From: Microvirga sp. 3-52
Lineage (GTDB): Bacteria > Pseudomonadota > Alphaproteobacteria > Rhizobiales > Beijerinckiaceae
DNA length: 64,000 nt
Assembly: GCF_018383585.1 (NCBI RefSeq)
Contig: NZ_JAHAMK010000016.1
Coordinates: forward strand, 16,196 to 80,195
Direction of reading: 5' to 3'
This document shows, one piece after another, positions 7,977 through 16,631 of the stretch. Positions within the stretch are counted from its first letter, which is position 1; the number at the start of each line of letters is the position of its first letter. The notes under the pieces are model-generated. The model was given only the letters and a program-made list of their open reading frames with translations, had not been told where the DNA came from and did no database searches. Position numbers and translations under genes: made by a program.

Positions 7977-9266
7977 TCAACGGGAGCGCAATTCCATCGC
8001 CGCGTCGGCGACCTGATAGCTCCAATAGGTCAGCTGAGCCGCGGCACGGCCGAAGATGCCGCCATTCCATGCAAGATCGAACGGTGTAAACAGGCGATAA
8101 CGGTCGCTCTCTGCCGTGATTCCTTCCGCGATTAACGTCCCGCCAACTGCCGTCGTGTTCATGCCGTGTCCGCCGAAGGCCGTGCAGTACCAGACACCCT
8201 GTTTCCATTGACCGATCTGCGGCATCAGGTGCCGGGCATACGACATGAGGCCCGACCAAGCGACCTCGACCTTCAAGCCGGACAGCTGCGGATAGGTCGT
8301 TACCATCTCGCGCCGGAGAAGGGCTGCGATATCGCGTGGATCGGTCGTCCGCGTGGTGATGCGTCCACCCCATAGGATCCGATTTCCGCCATCGACCAGT
8401 CGGTAATAGTCCCCTGCCCTGCGATCATCGAGAATGGCGGCCTGCGTGCGAATGGCGCCCTGCACCATTTCCGGCGCCTGCTCGGTCAACAGAACGTAAG
8501 TGGCAATGGGCAGGAACGCGCGCTTGAGTGCAGGCAAAACGGCACCGGTATAGCCGCCCGTTGCGAACACCACATGCTCGGCCGAAATTTCGGCATCCCT
8601 CGTGCGAAGGACCTTGCGTGCGCCCTCGAGATCTGCAGCCGTCACCGACGAATGCTCATGAATTGAAGCGCCCAGCCGTGCCGCCTCGCGAGCCAGCGCA
8701 CGTCCGTAATTCAGCGGATGGAAGTGGAAGGCACCTTCGTCCAGAACCGCCTCGCGATACTTGGGAGAGATGAAGTACTCTCTCACTTCATCTTGGGGCA
8801 GATAGCGGAGCTGCAACCCGAACTCGCTCTTCTGGCGTTCGCTCGCAGCCTGCAGAGCACCTTGGGAGTCGTAACGCAACGCCTTGGCAATGCCAGGCAC
8901 CGGGTGTGCATCCAGTATCCCGAGTTCGTCGATATTGCTGCGGACGATCTCCACGCCCTCCATGGAGAGGCGGAACAGCTCCCGTGCCTGATCAGGTCCC
9001 ACACGGCGTTCGATAGCGGCAAGACCCGTGGCATAACCTGCTGAGACAAAGCCCCCGTTGCGGCCGGAGGCACCCCAGGCCACGCGCTGAGCTTCAAGCA
9101 ACACGACCTTACGTCCGCTGCGCGTAAGCTTCAGAGCTGCCGTCAGACCAGCCAATCCGCCGCCAACGATGCACACATCCGCCTGGATGCGTCCCGCCGC
9201 CCGTGGATAGGTTTCCGACGTGGCGGCGGTGCGGCTATAATAGGTGTCGATATAGGCGGGCTGCAT
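7977..9266 (-). CDS. FAD-dependent amine/amino-acid oxidoreductase (DadA/PuuB-like)
   Basis: A 429-residue flavoprotein of the DAO superfamily. The FAD-binding Rossmann motif is VCIVGGGLAG (G35, G37, G40), followed by the acidic strand end VVLLEAQRVAWGASGRNGGFVS typical of OrdL/PuuB-type gamma-glutamylputrescine oxidases. The C-terminal YCTAFGGHGMNTTAVGG is the second FAD/substrate motif. It probably oxidises an amine or amino acid to the imine/aldehyde. It is 8 bp downstream of the methionine-sulfoxide-reductase gene on the same strand, so they may be co-transcribed. The gamma-glutamyl ligase at 26.6 kb is distant. Confidence 0.85.
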   Translation of the reverse strand: MQPAYIDTYYSRTAATSETYPRAAGRIQADVCIVGGGLAGLTAALKLTRSGRKVVLLEAQRVAWGASGRNGGFVSAGYATGLAAIERRVGPDQARELFRLSMEGVEIVRSNIDELGILDAHPVPGIAKALRYDSQGALQAASERQKSEFGLQLRYLPQDEVREYFISPKYREAVLDEGAFHFHPLNYGRALAREAARLGASIHEHSSVTAADLEGARKVLRTRDAEISAEHVVFATGGYTGAVLPALKRAFLPIATYVLLTEQAPEMVQGAIRTQAAILDDRRAGDYYRLVDGGNRILWGGRITTRTTDPRDIAALLRREMVTTYPQLSGLKVEVAWSGLMSYARHLMPQIGQWKQGVWYCTAFGGHGMNTTAVGGTLIAEGITAESDRYRLFTPFDLAWNGGIFGRAAAQLTYWSYQVADAAMELRSR

Positions 9267-9274
9267 ATCTGTGT

Positions 9275-9772
9275 CTAAAGCGAGAGCTCGGAAGCCTCCA
9301 GATAGATCCCGACCAGCTTCTCGCAGCCATCCCGGTCCTCCTCATCGAACCGGTTGGGATTGGGGCTGTCGAGATCGAGCACGCCCAGAACCTTGCCGCC
9401 CTTGACGAGCGGCACGACGAGTTCGGAGCGGGATGCGCTATCACAGGCGATGTGCCCCGGAAAGGCATGGACGTCCGGCACCACGATGGACTCCTTGCGC
9501 TCGACGGCTGTGCCACACACGCCACGACCGACCGCGATGCGCACGCAGGCCGTCTTGCCCTGGAAGGGTCCAAGAACGAGTTCCGGTCCGCGCATGAAAT
9601 AGAACCCGGCCCAGTTCAGGTCCGGCAGGAACTGGTAGATCAGGGCCGACATGTTGGCCGCATTCGCGATCGCATCCGGCTCGCCCTCCAGAAGTCCGGT
9701 GAGCTGCTGGGCGAGAGAGGCATAGAAGTCCCGCTTGTTGTCGGAACCCGGGATGTTTTTGACTTCGAACAT
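9275..9772 (-). CDS. msrC: Free methionine-(R)-sulfoxide reductase (GAF domain)
   Basis: A 165-residue single GAF domain protein of the fRMsr family, which reduces free Met-R-sulfoxide in the cytoplasm. The three family cysteines are present at C76, C86 and C110 (GKTACVRIAV, GRGVCGTAV, GHIACDSASRSE). Their 10 and 24 spacing equals that of E. coli C84/C94/C118. The ATG at 9772 is chosen because AAAGGA lies 8 nt upstream; a start at 9817 would add 15 unlikely residues. Likely co-transcribed with the FAD oxidoreductase downstream. Confidence 0.93.
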   Translation of the reverse strand: MFEVKNIPGSDNKRDFYASLAQQLTGLLEGEPDAIANAANMSALIYQFLPDLNWAGFYFMRGPELVLGPFQGKTACVRIAVGRGVCGTAVERKESIVVPDVHAFPGHIACDSASRSELVVPLVKGGKVLGVLDLDSPNPNRFDEEDRDGCEKLVGIYLEASELSL

Positions 9773-9791
9773 GGGATTTTCCTTTAAAGCA

Positions 9792-9826
9792 TCGGACCCA
9801 AAAGTGGAATGCCCCATTGGGTCCGA
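9792..9826. repeat. Intergenic palindrome upstream of msrC
   Basis: TCGGACCCAA (9792-9801) pairs with TTGGGTCCGA (9817-9826) across a 15-nt loop. The flanking AAGCAT-type sequence resembles short palindromic elements common between Rhizobiales genes. Related-looking pieces lie at about 12085-12120 and 21090-21115. It also falls in the leader of the msrC transcript. Confidence 0.5.
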
Positions 9827-9961
9827 GCCCCTCTTGGACGGGGCAGCATTCGGGGTGGGAAACAGAGCCTGCCTTTCACCGATGTGACCCTGCGGCTCGC
9901 TGATCCGGACCTTCGGTTCCGCACGATCCGCCGGGAGTCTTAGGAAATCTTGTCCAGCCCC

Positions 9962-11773
9962 CTACTCGGCCGCCATATCGGAGCGAGCTCTCTTGGTGAG
10001 ATCCAGCCCCTGGTGATCGCAGAGGCGGCGGTAAAGGCCGCCCTTGCGATAGAGCGACAGGTGATCCCCCTCCTCCACCATTCGCCCCTTGTCGAACACG
10101 AGGATGCGGTCGAGGGCACGCACCGTGGAGAGGCGGTGCGCGATCACGATGGAGGTGCGCCCCACCATGAGGCGCTCCATCGCCTGCTGGATCAGCACCT
10201 CCGATTCCGAATCGAGCGCGGAGGTCGCCTCGTCCAAGATCAGGATGGGCGCATCGGCCAGAAAGGCGCGGGCGATCGCGACCCTCTGGCGCTCACCACC
10301 TGAGAGCTTCACACCACGCTCACCCACAAGGGTCGAATAGCCCTTGGGCAAGCTCATGATGAAGTCGTGCGCATTGGCGAGCCGCGCCGCACGCTCGATC
10401 TCCATCGTAGACGCACTCGGACGGGCATAGGCGATGTTCTCGGCCAGCGTGCGATGGAACAGGATAGGCTCCTGCTGCACGATGGCAATCTGCGAGCGCA
10501 AGGACGCCTGCTCGGCCTGGGCGATATTCTGCCCGTCGATCAGAATCTGCCCGCCCGTCACATCATAGAGACGTTGGATCAACTTCACGAGAGTCGTCTT
10601 GCCCGATCCCGAGGGCCCCACCAAGCCGACGCGTTCACCTGCCCGGATTGTCAGGGACAAATCCCGGTAGAGCGGCGTGTCATGGCCGGCATAGTGGAAC
10701 GTCACCCGGTCGAAGGCGACTTCGCCACGCGAAATGCGGATCGGCTTCGCACCGGGACAATCCGGCACCCCGATGCGCTCCCGGTGAATCTCGACGAGTT
10801 CCTCCATGTCGTTCACGGAGCGGCGCAGGTTGTTGATGTGCATGCCCACGTCGCGCAGGTAGCCGTGGATCACGAAGTAGGTCGTGAGCACATAGGCAAG
10901 ATCACCCGGCGTTGCGCGATTCTGCCACCACAGCCAGATCGCCGTGCCGATGATGGCGGCGCGGATGCCGAGCAGAGCGATGAACTGCACCGTGCCGCTG
11001 TTGGTGCCGCGCTGCCAGACGCGGCGTGTGCGGCTCTGCCACTTGCGCAGCACCCAGGTGAGACGCTCATCCTCGCGCACCTCGGCCCCGAAAGCCTTCA
11101 CGACGGGGTTGCAGCTCAAGGCATCGGCCAGGGTGCCGCCGACACGCGTATCCCAAGCGTTCGCCAGCCGCGCTGCGGGCGCGACGTAGCGAGTTGCCAG
11201 AAAGCCCGTCATGACGATGTAGGCGAGCGCACTTACCCCGATGACGAGGCCCATCACCGGCCAGCGCAGCCCCAGTACGATCATCGAGCCGGCGAGTACC
11301 GTGAGAGAGGGGAGAAGCGCGAGCAGGAGCGTGTCGTGCATCAGGTCGAGCGCCCACATGCCTCGTGTGATCTTGCGTACGGTCGAGCCGGCAAAGGAGT
11401 TGGCATGCCAATCGGTCGAAAAGCGCTGGACGCGGGCAAACGCATCCTGCGCCACGCGCCCCATCACCCGCAGCGTCAGCTCCACGATGCCATAGAAGGC
11501 CAGATGGCGCATGACGATCATGAGCAGTCCGAGCCCGGTCATGAAGGCGAAGGCCACGAGCCCTGCGTGAAGGGCCGCCTCACGGTCGTTGACGCCCATG
11601 GCGATCGCATCGACGAGGCGTCCCGCGAAGACGGGCATGAACACATCCGCCAACGTCGAGACCATCATGGTAGCGACGATCAGCACCACGTAACGCGGTT
11701 CTTCGCGCCAGTGACGAAACGTGAATTCCAAGACGTCGCGGGTGGCGTCCCCGCTCTTCGATTGCTGGTTCAT
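9962..11773 (-). CDS. ABC exporter, fused permease and ATPase
   Basis: A 603-residue type IV ABC half-transporter (MsbA/HlyB fold). About six membrane segments occupy the first 330 residues and a nucleotide-binding domain follows. Walker A is GPSGSGKTT (about residues 386-394), the signature is LSGGERQRVAIARA, Walker B is ILILDEATSALDSES, and the switch region is VIAHRLSTV. It would work as a homo- or heterodimer exporting a lipid, peptide or drug; no substrate can be inferred. The ATG at 11773 (MNQQSKSGD) is preferred. A start at 11833 would add 20 basic residues. Neither has a clear Shine-Dalgarno. Confidence 0.9.
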   Translation of the reverse strand: MNQQSKSGDATRDVLEFTFRHWREEPRYVVLIVATMMVSTLADVFMPVFAGRLVDAIAMGVNDREAALHAGLVAFAFMTGLGLLMIVMRHLAFYGIVELTLRVMGRVAQDAFARVQRFSTDWHANSFAGSTVRKITRGMWALDLMHDTLLLALLPSLTVLAGSMIVLGLRWPVMGLVIGVSALAYIVMTGFLATRYVAPAARLANAWDTRVGGTLADALSCNPVVKAFGAEVREDERLTWVLRKWQSRTRRVWQRGTNSGTVQFIALLGIRAAIIGTAIWLWWQNRATPGDLAYVLTTYFVIHGYLRDVGMHINNLRRSVNDMEELVEIHRERIGVPDCPGAKPIRISRGEVAFDRVTFHYAGHDTPLYRDLSLTIRAGERVGLVGPSGSGKTTLVKLIQRLYDVTGGQILIDGQNIAQAEQASLRSQIAIVQQEPILFHRTLAENIAYARPSASTMEIERAARLANAHDFIMSLPKGYSTLVGERGVKLSGGERQRVAIARAFLADAPILILDEATSALDSESEVLIQQAMERLMVGRTSIVIAHRLSTVRALDRILVFDKGRMVEEGDHLSLYRKGGLYRRLCDHQGLDLTKRARSDMAAE

Positions 11774-11833
11774 GGAAGCGAACAGGTGGCGCTCGAAGCG
11801 CGCACCTCTCCCCGAAATTTTGAGGAGCGACAT

Positions 11834-12161
11834 AGGTAACGCTGGCTTACAGCGTCCGATGTCGCTCGAAGATCATAGATTGTGGAAACTTGATAAGGTT
11901 TGCCGGGCCTGGGAGCCCCGCCAGATCCGACCTAAAGTTCGGACGCGGGAGGAACGTTCAGCAAGCGGATAGAAGCCATGCAGTCCTCCCTTTCTAGAAA
12001 TTAAACCTAGGTCTAAAGTAGTGCAGTTCGTTCAACTTGGCAACCGCACTTTTGTTTCAGTCCGGTCTTAGCTTGTTTCGTATCATGCGGAACCGGAGGT
12101 CCGGTTTCCCCCGGAATGACGCGCTGGTCAAGAGGAGGAGCATCTTTTGGGTCCGACTGCC
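11834..12161. other. Intergenic region with palindrome
   Basis: No gene in 328 bp. AACCGGA-GG-TCCGGTT (12091-12106) is a perfect short dyad inside a sequence resembling common alphaproteobacterial intergenic repeats. An AT-rich patch at about 11993-12020 could hold the promoter of the ABC exporter gene. Confidence 0.35.
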
Positions 12162-12704
12162 CTAGACGACCTCGAGCAGCCGGTACGGTCCGGGCGGCAA
12201 CTCCACCCGAATGGCATCCCCCGATCTCACTTCACCGCCTTCGAGGACAATTGCCATGATACCGGATTTGCGGACGAGGTTTCCTCGCTCGTCCTTGCCG
12301 AGTACGGCCTTCATGAGACCCTTCTGAAAGCGATCGATCTGGACACAAGGGTTGCGCAGTCCCGTCACCTCGATCACGGCGCTCGCGCCGATGAGCAGGC
12401 GCGCGCCCGTCGGTAGCCCGAGCAGATCGATGCCGCGCGTCGTGACGTTCTCGCCCATGTCGCCGGCGGAAACGCTGAACCCCGCCTCACGCAGTTCGTC
12501 GTGCAATTCCGCATGGATCAGGTGAACCTGCCGCAGGTTCGGCTGGCTCGGGTCCTTGGCCACCCGCGAGCGGTGCTTGACGGTCGTGCCAAGGTGAGCA
12601 TCGCCCTCGACGCCGAGACCGGCCAGAAGGCGGATAACGCCTCGATTGGATTTGCTGAAGCTGTGGCTGGGGCTGTTGCTCACCGCCGTGACGATTGCCT
12701 GCAT
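12162..12704 (-). CDS. MOSC-domain protein
   Basis: A 180-residue stand-alone MOSC (MoCo sulfurase C-terminal) domain protein of the YiiM-like group, thought to handle sulfur or molybdenum cofactor chemistry. Features are the N-terminal GVIRLLAGLGVEGDAHLG, GDMGENVTTRGIDLLGLPTGARL, and the conserved cysteine in TGLRNPCVQID. The ATG at 12704 follows AGGGG by 5 nt; an upstream in-frame start at 12734 is weaker. DUF488 lies just upstream on the same strand. Confidence 0.9.
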   Translation of the reverse strand: MQAIVTAVSNSPSHSFSKSNRGVIRLLAGLGVEGDAHLGTTVKHRSRVAKDPSQPNLRQVHLIHAELHDELREAGFSVSAGDMGENVTTRGIDLLGLPTGARLLIGASAVIEVTGLRNPCVQIDRFQKGLMKAVLGKDERGNLVRKSGIMAIVLEGGEVRSGDAIRVELPPGPYRLLEVV

Positions 12705-12743
12705 AAATGCCCCTAAGCTCCCTGCGCGATTCATCTTGTAGCG

Positions 12744-13193
12744 TCAGAGAACCGTCAGATCCACCGTCTCGAAGCCTCTCTCGGCGAGACGCTGCGCCAG
12801 CACACGGCGGTGGCAATTGACGGGATCGCGCTCGAAGCAGAGAAGGCAGATCGGTTGGGCCAGCGCCAGTGCTTCCAGCTCGCGAAAGGCCTCTTGAGCC
12901 GGTTCGGTCCCCAGAACCTCGTTGCAATAGATCCGGCGCATCAATTCGCCGTCACCAGCACGAGCGGCCTGACGCCCTTCCTTGGGCGTGCCGAGTTTGA
13001 TGAAATGCTGGTAGCCGATGGCCTGGCTCGTCAGGGCATCCCGCAGGGCAGATTTCGAGAAACCTCGCTTGCGTGAGAGCGCGACGGCACGCACATCCGC
13101 GAGGGTCTCGACGCCTGCATCCTTCAAGGTGGTGAGGAAGCGGTCCACGTCCGCTCCCTCGTATCCAATGGTAAAAACCTGCGGCTTTGTCAT
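12744..13193 (-). CDS. DUF488 family protein
   Basis: A 149-residue DUF488 protein. Signatures are the N-terminal FTIGYEGADVDRFL, a central LADVRAVALSRKRGFSK, and the cysteine/histidine motif CLLCFERDPVNCHRRVLAQRL near the end. The function of the family is unknown; the conserved CE(R/K)xPxxCHR motif suggests a metal or nucleic-acid role. Ten bp separate it from the next gene upstream (13203-13778), so these are probably one transcript. Confidence 0.9.
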   Translation of the reverse strand: MTKPQVFTIGYEGADVDRFLTTLKDAGVETLADVRAVALSRKRGFSKSALRDALTSQAIGYQHFIKLGTPKEGRQAARAGDGELMRRIYCNEVLGTEPAQEAFRELEALALAQPICLLCFERDPVNCHRRVLAQRLAERGFETVDLTVL

Positions 13194-13202
13194 GCCGCGA
13201 AG

Positions 13203-13778
13203 TTACATGGACGGCTGAGGATGTCGAGATGGCTCCGGTTGCGTATAGGGCCGCAGTGCCTCAGGCGTGCGGAAGTCCCTCGGCACCTCGAAATCCCGGG
13301 CCGCCCCATGACTCAGCTCAATCCCGCGGGGATAGCCGGTGCGGTCCGAATAATCCTGCATCGGCGGCAGAGGATGCGGGCTTTCGCGGCTCAGGGTTTG
13401 GGCGCAATAGACATCGAGGGCCGTCACGCCGGCCACAGCCGCGATCGCGATGCCGACATTACCCTTCTTCGGGTTGTTGCCCTCGAGAGCTGTTGCCAGC
13501 GTTGCAAGGTCGAGCCCGTCGCCCGCGACACGCCCCCAGATCCAGGGAGTCGGATCTTTCGAAGCCAGAATGCCGACGCCGGTTGCGATTTCGCGAACAC
13601 CATAGCCGGCAATCAGCCCCTCCTGCCCTTTCATGCCGAGCGCTCGTGCGAGTGCGCGAGGTGCTGCGACTTCCGCGATGCCGAGAGCGATGGAAAACAG
13701 GCCGAGCCCGCGGGCCAGGGTATCGGTTGCCGTGTCAGCATGACCACGGCGGCGAGTTCTTTCAGTTTCGTAGCGCAT
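13203..13778 (-). CDS. Small membrane protein, resembles N-terminus of cyclase/dehydrase-type proteins
   Basis: A 191-residue protein. Residues 17-65 (LARGLGLFSIALGIAEVAAP and following) and 105-125 (GIAIAAVAGVTALDVYC) are hydrophobic, suggesting two to four membrane helices. The tail is proline-rich and charged. From memory, a similar membrane segment precedes a SRPBCC (cyclase/dehydrase) domain in some Rhizobiales proteins; here no SRPBCC domain follows. It lies 11 bp downstream of the zinc alcohol dehydrogenase gene, which suggests one transcript. Function unknown. Confidence 0.6.
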   Translation of the reverse strand: MRYETERTRRRGHADTATDTLARGLGLFSIALGIAEVAAPRALARALGMKGQEGLIAGYGVREIATGVGILASKDPTPWIWGRVAGDGLDLATLATALEGNNPKKGNVGIAIAAVAGVTALDVYCAQTLSRESPHPLPPMQDYSDRTGYPRGIELSHGAARDFEVPRDFRTPEALRPYTQPEPSRHPQPSM

Positions 13779-13789
13779 GATCTCACCTA

Positions 13790-14962
13790 TCAGGGTTTGA
13801 TGACGACCTTGATGCAGCCGTCCTGCTTGTCGCGGAATACCTTGTACATGTCCGGTCCCTCATCGAGGGAGACCGTATGCGTGATGACGAAGGACGGATC
13901 GATCTGACCGTCCTCGATTCGGCGCAGGAGATCGTCGGTCCAGCGGTTCACATGCGTCTGGCCCGTGCGGATGGTGAGCCCCTTGTTCATGATCGCTCCG
14001 AAGGGGATCTTGTCGAGCAAGCCGCCATAAACGCCGGGGATCGAGAGCGTCCCGGCGGGGCGGCAGACATAGGCCATCTCACGCAGCACATGGGGACGAT
14101 CCGTCTCCATCATCGTCGCCTGCTTCACCCGGTCATACATGGAATCGATCGTCGCGGTCGCATGTGCCTCCATGCCGACAGCGTCGATGCACTTCTCGGG
14201 ACCCTTGCCTTTGGTGAGTTCGTTGAGCCGCTCGATCACGCTCTCCTCGTCGAAATTGATCGTGATGGCGCCGCCCGCCTCTGCCATGGCGAGGCGCTCG
14301 GGAACCCGATCAATCACCACGACCTGCTTGGCGCCCAGCAGAATGGCGCTGCGGATCGCCATCTGGCCTACGGGACCTGCGCCCCAGATCGCGACCGTAT
14401 CGGTGGGCTGGATGTCGCATTGCACAGCCGCCTGCCAACCGGTCGGGAAGATGTCGCTGAGGAAGAGAAGTTTCTCGTCCGAAATGCCGTCCGGCACCTT
14501 GATGTGGGTGGCATCGGCGAAGGGCACGCGCAGATACTCGGCCTGCCCGCCCGGGTAGCCGCCGGTCAGATGCGTGTAGCCGAACAGACCCGCCGTCGTA
14601 TGCCCGAAGGCCTTCGCGGCGATATGGCCATTCCGGTTCGTCCGCTCGCACACCGAAAAATTGCCGCGCTTGCACTGCTCACATTCGCCGCAGATGATGG
14701 TGAAGGGGATCACCACCCGGTCGCCCACTTTGAGCTTGCCTTTGGACTCGGCGCCGACCTCGACCACCTCGCCCATGGATTCATGACCCATAATGTCGCC
14801 AGATTTCATTCCTGGCATGAAATGGTCGTAGAGATGAAGATCGGAGCCGCAGATGGCGCAGCTCGTCACCTTGATGATCGCGTCGCGGGGATGCTCGATC
14901 TGTGGATCGGGAACCGAATCGCAACGGATATCGGTGGTGCCATGCCAAACAAGCGCCTTCAT
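13790..14962 (-). CDS. Zinc-dependent alcohol/formaldehyde dehydrogenase-like protein
   Basis: A 390-residue medium-chain dehydrogenase of the group annotated as glutathione-independent formaldehyde dehydrogenase or threonine-dehydrogenase-like. The catalytic zinc ligands are in [13 protein letters not shown] (C37 region) and [12 protein letters not shown]. The structural zinc loop is [15 protein letters not shown]. The Rossmann motif is [11 protein letters not shown]. It would oxidise an alcohol or aldehyde with NAD(P); the substrate is not certain. It is the first gene of a probable minus-strand run including 13203-13778, DUF488 and MOSC. Confidence 0.9.
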   Translation of the reverse strand: MKALVWHGTTDIRCDSVPDPQIEHPRDAIIKVTSCAICGSDLHLYDHFMPGMKSGDIMGHESMGEVVEVGAESKGKLKVGDRVVIPFTIICGECEQCKRGNFSVCERTNRNGHIAAKAFGHTTAGLFGYTHLTGGYPGGQAEYLRVPFADATHIKVPDGISDEKLLFLSDIFPTGWQAAVQCDIQPTDTVAIWGAGPVGQMAIRSAILLGAKQVVVIDRVPERLAMAEAGGAITINFDEESVIERLNELTKGKGPEKCIDAVGMEAHATATIDSMYDRVKQATMMETDRPHVLREMAYVCRPAGTLSIPGVYGGLLDKIPFGAIMNKGLTIRTGQTHVNRWTDDLLRRIEDGQIDPSFVITHTVSLDEGPDMYKVFRDKQDGCIKVVIKP

Positions 14963-15096
14963 CGAAATCTCCTCACATGCCTGGGAATGGTCAAGCTCCG
15001 CCGCTTGACCGCTTCGTCACAGGAAAGACTTCTTGAGGAGCTTTGCGTTCCCTGAATCGTCCTAAAATCTATGTCTTACCCGTTGGGGCGAAGCTG

Positions 15097-15522
15097 TCAG
15101 ACGTGTTCGGGGAGGCTGCGGATGAGTTCGGCCAAAGCGGGCTCCAGGACCTGATGAGCCGCCTCCTCGACCTCGAACCACTGGGCCTGACGCTGGCCTT
15201 TCTCGCGCCAGGACTTGAGTTGCTTGGAGACCTCGAGCGGATAGACGTTGACCCGGCACAGATCGAAATGCGCGGCCCGACGCTTCCAGTAGTCGTAAGA
15301 GCCGAGGGGCTTGTTCTTGATCTCGCCCTTGACGCCGGCCTCCTCCTCCGCCTCCTGCGCGGCCGCCTTGTGAGGCTTCTTGCCCTTCATGGGCCAGCCT
15401 TTGGGAATCAGCCAGCGCTTGGTCTCACGCGACGTGACGAGGAGCACCTCGATCTTGCCGTCCTTGATCCGGAAGGGGAGTGCCGCAACCTGTCTGAGTT
15501 CTTCTTTTGCTGTCTGGGGCAT
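15097..15522 (-). CDS. Nudix hydrolase
   Basis: A 141-residue single-domain Nudix protein resembling diphosphoinositol/dinucleoside-polyphosphate hydrolases (start QVAALPFRIKDGKIEVLLV, then RWLIPKGWPMKG). The Nudix box GWPMKGKKPHKAAAQEAEEEAGV keeps the metal-binding EExGV end. It has Q instead of the usual R and a lysine at the first glutamate position, a variation I believe is common in this alphaproteobacterial subgroup. It is a monocistronic, cytoplasmic, probably housekeeping phosphohydrolase. Confidence 0.85.
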   Translation of the reverse strand: MPQTAKEELRQVAALPFRIKDGKIEVLLVTSRETKRWLIPKGWPMKGKKPHKAAAQEAEEEAGVKGEIKNKPLGSYDYWKRRAAHFDLCRVNVYPLEVSKQLKSWREKGQRQAQWFEVEEAAHQVLEPALAELIRSLPEHV

Positions 15523-15716
15523 TCGACGAGAGTAGGCCTCCTAACAAGATAGTTTGTAACGTAGATGATTTGAGCCGGCTAAGAAAGGGTCATTGTGAGA
15601 AGACATGAGGAACACCGTCGGCCTCGCCTCATACGATTCTCCATCCTCTCAAAGATCCATGACTGCCTCATAACAGCAGAAACCCCGCTTTTGATCCACA
15701 AGGATGCTCCCACCCG

Positions 15717-16511
15717 ATGACGACAGACAGCCTGGACATGAGATTTGCAGCCGCCTGCGCCATCGCCCGGGAGGCTGGCGTGCTGGCGCGCAAGCGCTTT
15801 CTGGAACGGCCCCGTTCGCAGCGGCCCGATTTCAAGGGCCCGCAGGATTTCCTGACAGCCACCGATGCGGAGGTGGAAGAGCTGATCCGCAGCCGCCTGA
15901 GCGAACTGTTTCCCGGCGATTCCTTCTTCGGCGAGGAGGGCGGCGGCTCCTTCGAGCGGGACGTGTGGGTCGTGGACCCTATCGACGGCACGGCGAACTT
16001 CGCCCGCGGCATCCCGCACTTCGCCATCTCCATCGCCTTCGTCCGCGAGGGACGGGTCGAGATTGGCGTGATCTATGATGTGATGCATGCCGAGCTCTAC
16101 ACGGCCCAACGCGGCCGGGGCGCCATCCTCAATGGCGAGACCATCCGTGTGAGCGGCCTTGCCGATATGAATCAGGCCACAGTGGAAGCAGGCTGGTCCT
16201 CGCGCCTGCCACCAGAGCCCTATATCGCCGTGATCGACAAGTTGAAGACAGCCGGTGCCAATGTACGCCGTGCGGGATCGGGCACGCTGGGCTTGGCTTA
16301 CGTTGCGGACGGTCGGATCGATGCCTATTGCGAGCTCCACATCAATTCCTGGGATGCCCTGGCCGGCCTTCTGATCATCGAAGAGGCTGGGGGCTGGACT
16401 AACGACTTTCTGGCCAAGGACGGCCTCAGGAAGGGTAATCCCGTTCTGGCCTGCACGCCGGAACTGGCCGATGCGCTCACCCAGGCGACCGGGATCGCAA
16501 AGGAGCCATGA
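15717..16511 (+). CDS. Inositol-monophosphatase-family phosphatase
   Basis: A 264-residue member of the Li+-sensitive phosphatase family (inositol-1-phosphatase/CysQ/histidinol-phosphatase relatives). Metal ligands are in GEEGG and in VDPIDGTANFARG (about residues 83-95). The C-terminal signature is WDALAGLLIIEEAGG. It hydrolyses a small phosphate ester with Mg2+; the precise substrate is not evident, and a HisN-type histidinol phosphatase is one option. It stands ahead of, but separate from, the ABC importer genes. Confidence 0.9.
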   Translation: MTTDSLDMRFAAACAIAREAGVLARKRFLERPRSQRPDFKGPQDFLTATDAEVEELIRSRLSELFPGDSFFGEEGGGSFERDVWVVDPIDGTANFARGIPHFAISIAFVREGRVEIGVIYDVMHAELYTAQRGRGAILNGETIRVSGLADMNQATVEAGWSSRLPPEPYIAVIDKLKTAGANVRRAGSGTLGLAYVADGRIDAYCELHINSWDALAGLLIIEEAGGWTNDFLAKDGLRKGNPVLACTPELADALTQATGIAKEP

Positions 16512-16631
16512 GACGGCATCTTATTCTAAAGATTCAGATTTAAAGGACCGGCTAGGCTCTTGACCCGCCGTCTCAATGGGGAGAGCTTAGCCGACCAATC
16601 AATAACAGAAACGGCACTCTGGGAGGATCGA

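Noticed and set aside
10367..11839. A 490-codon open frame on the plus strand
   Set aside because: Antisense to the ABC exporter gene with clear Walker and signature motifs; His/Arg/Asp-rich composition typical of shadow frames.
15579..16340. A 253-codon open frame on the minus strand
   Set aside because: Mirror of the inositol-phosphatase-family gene, which has all catalytic motifs.
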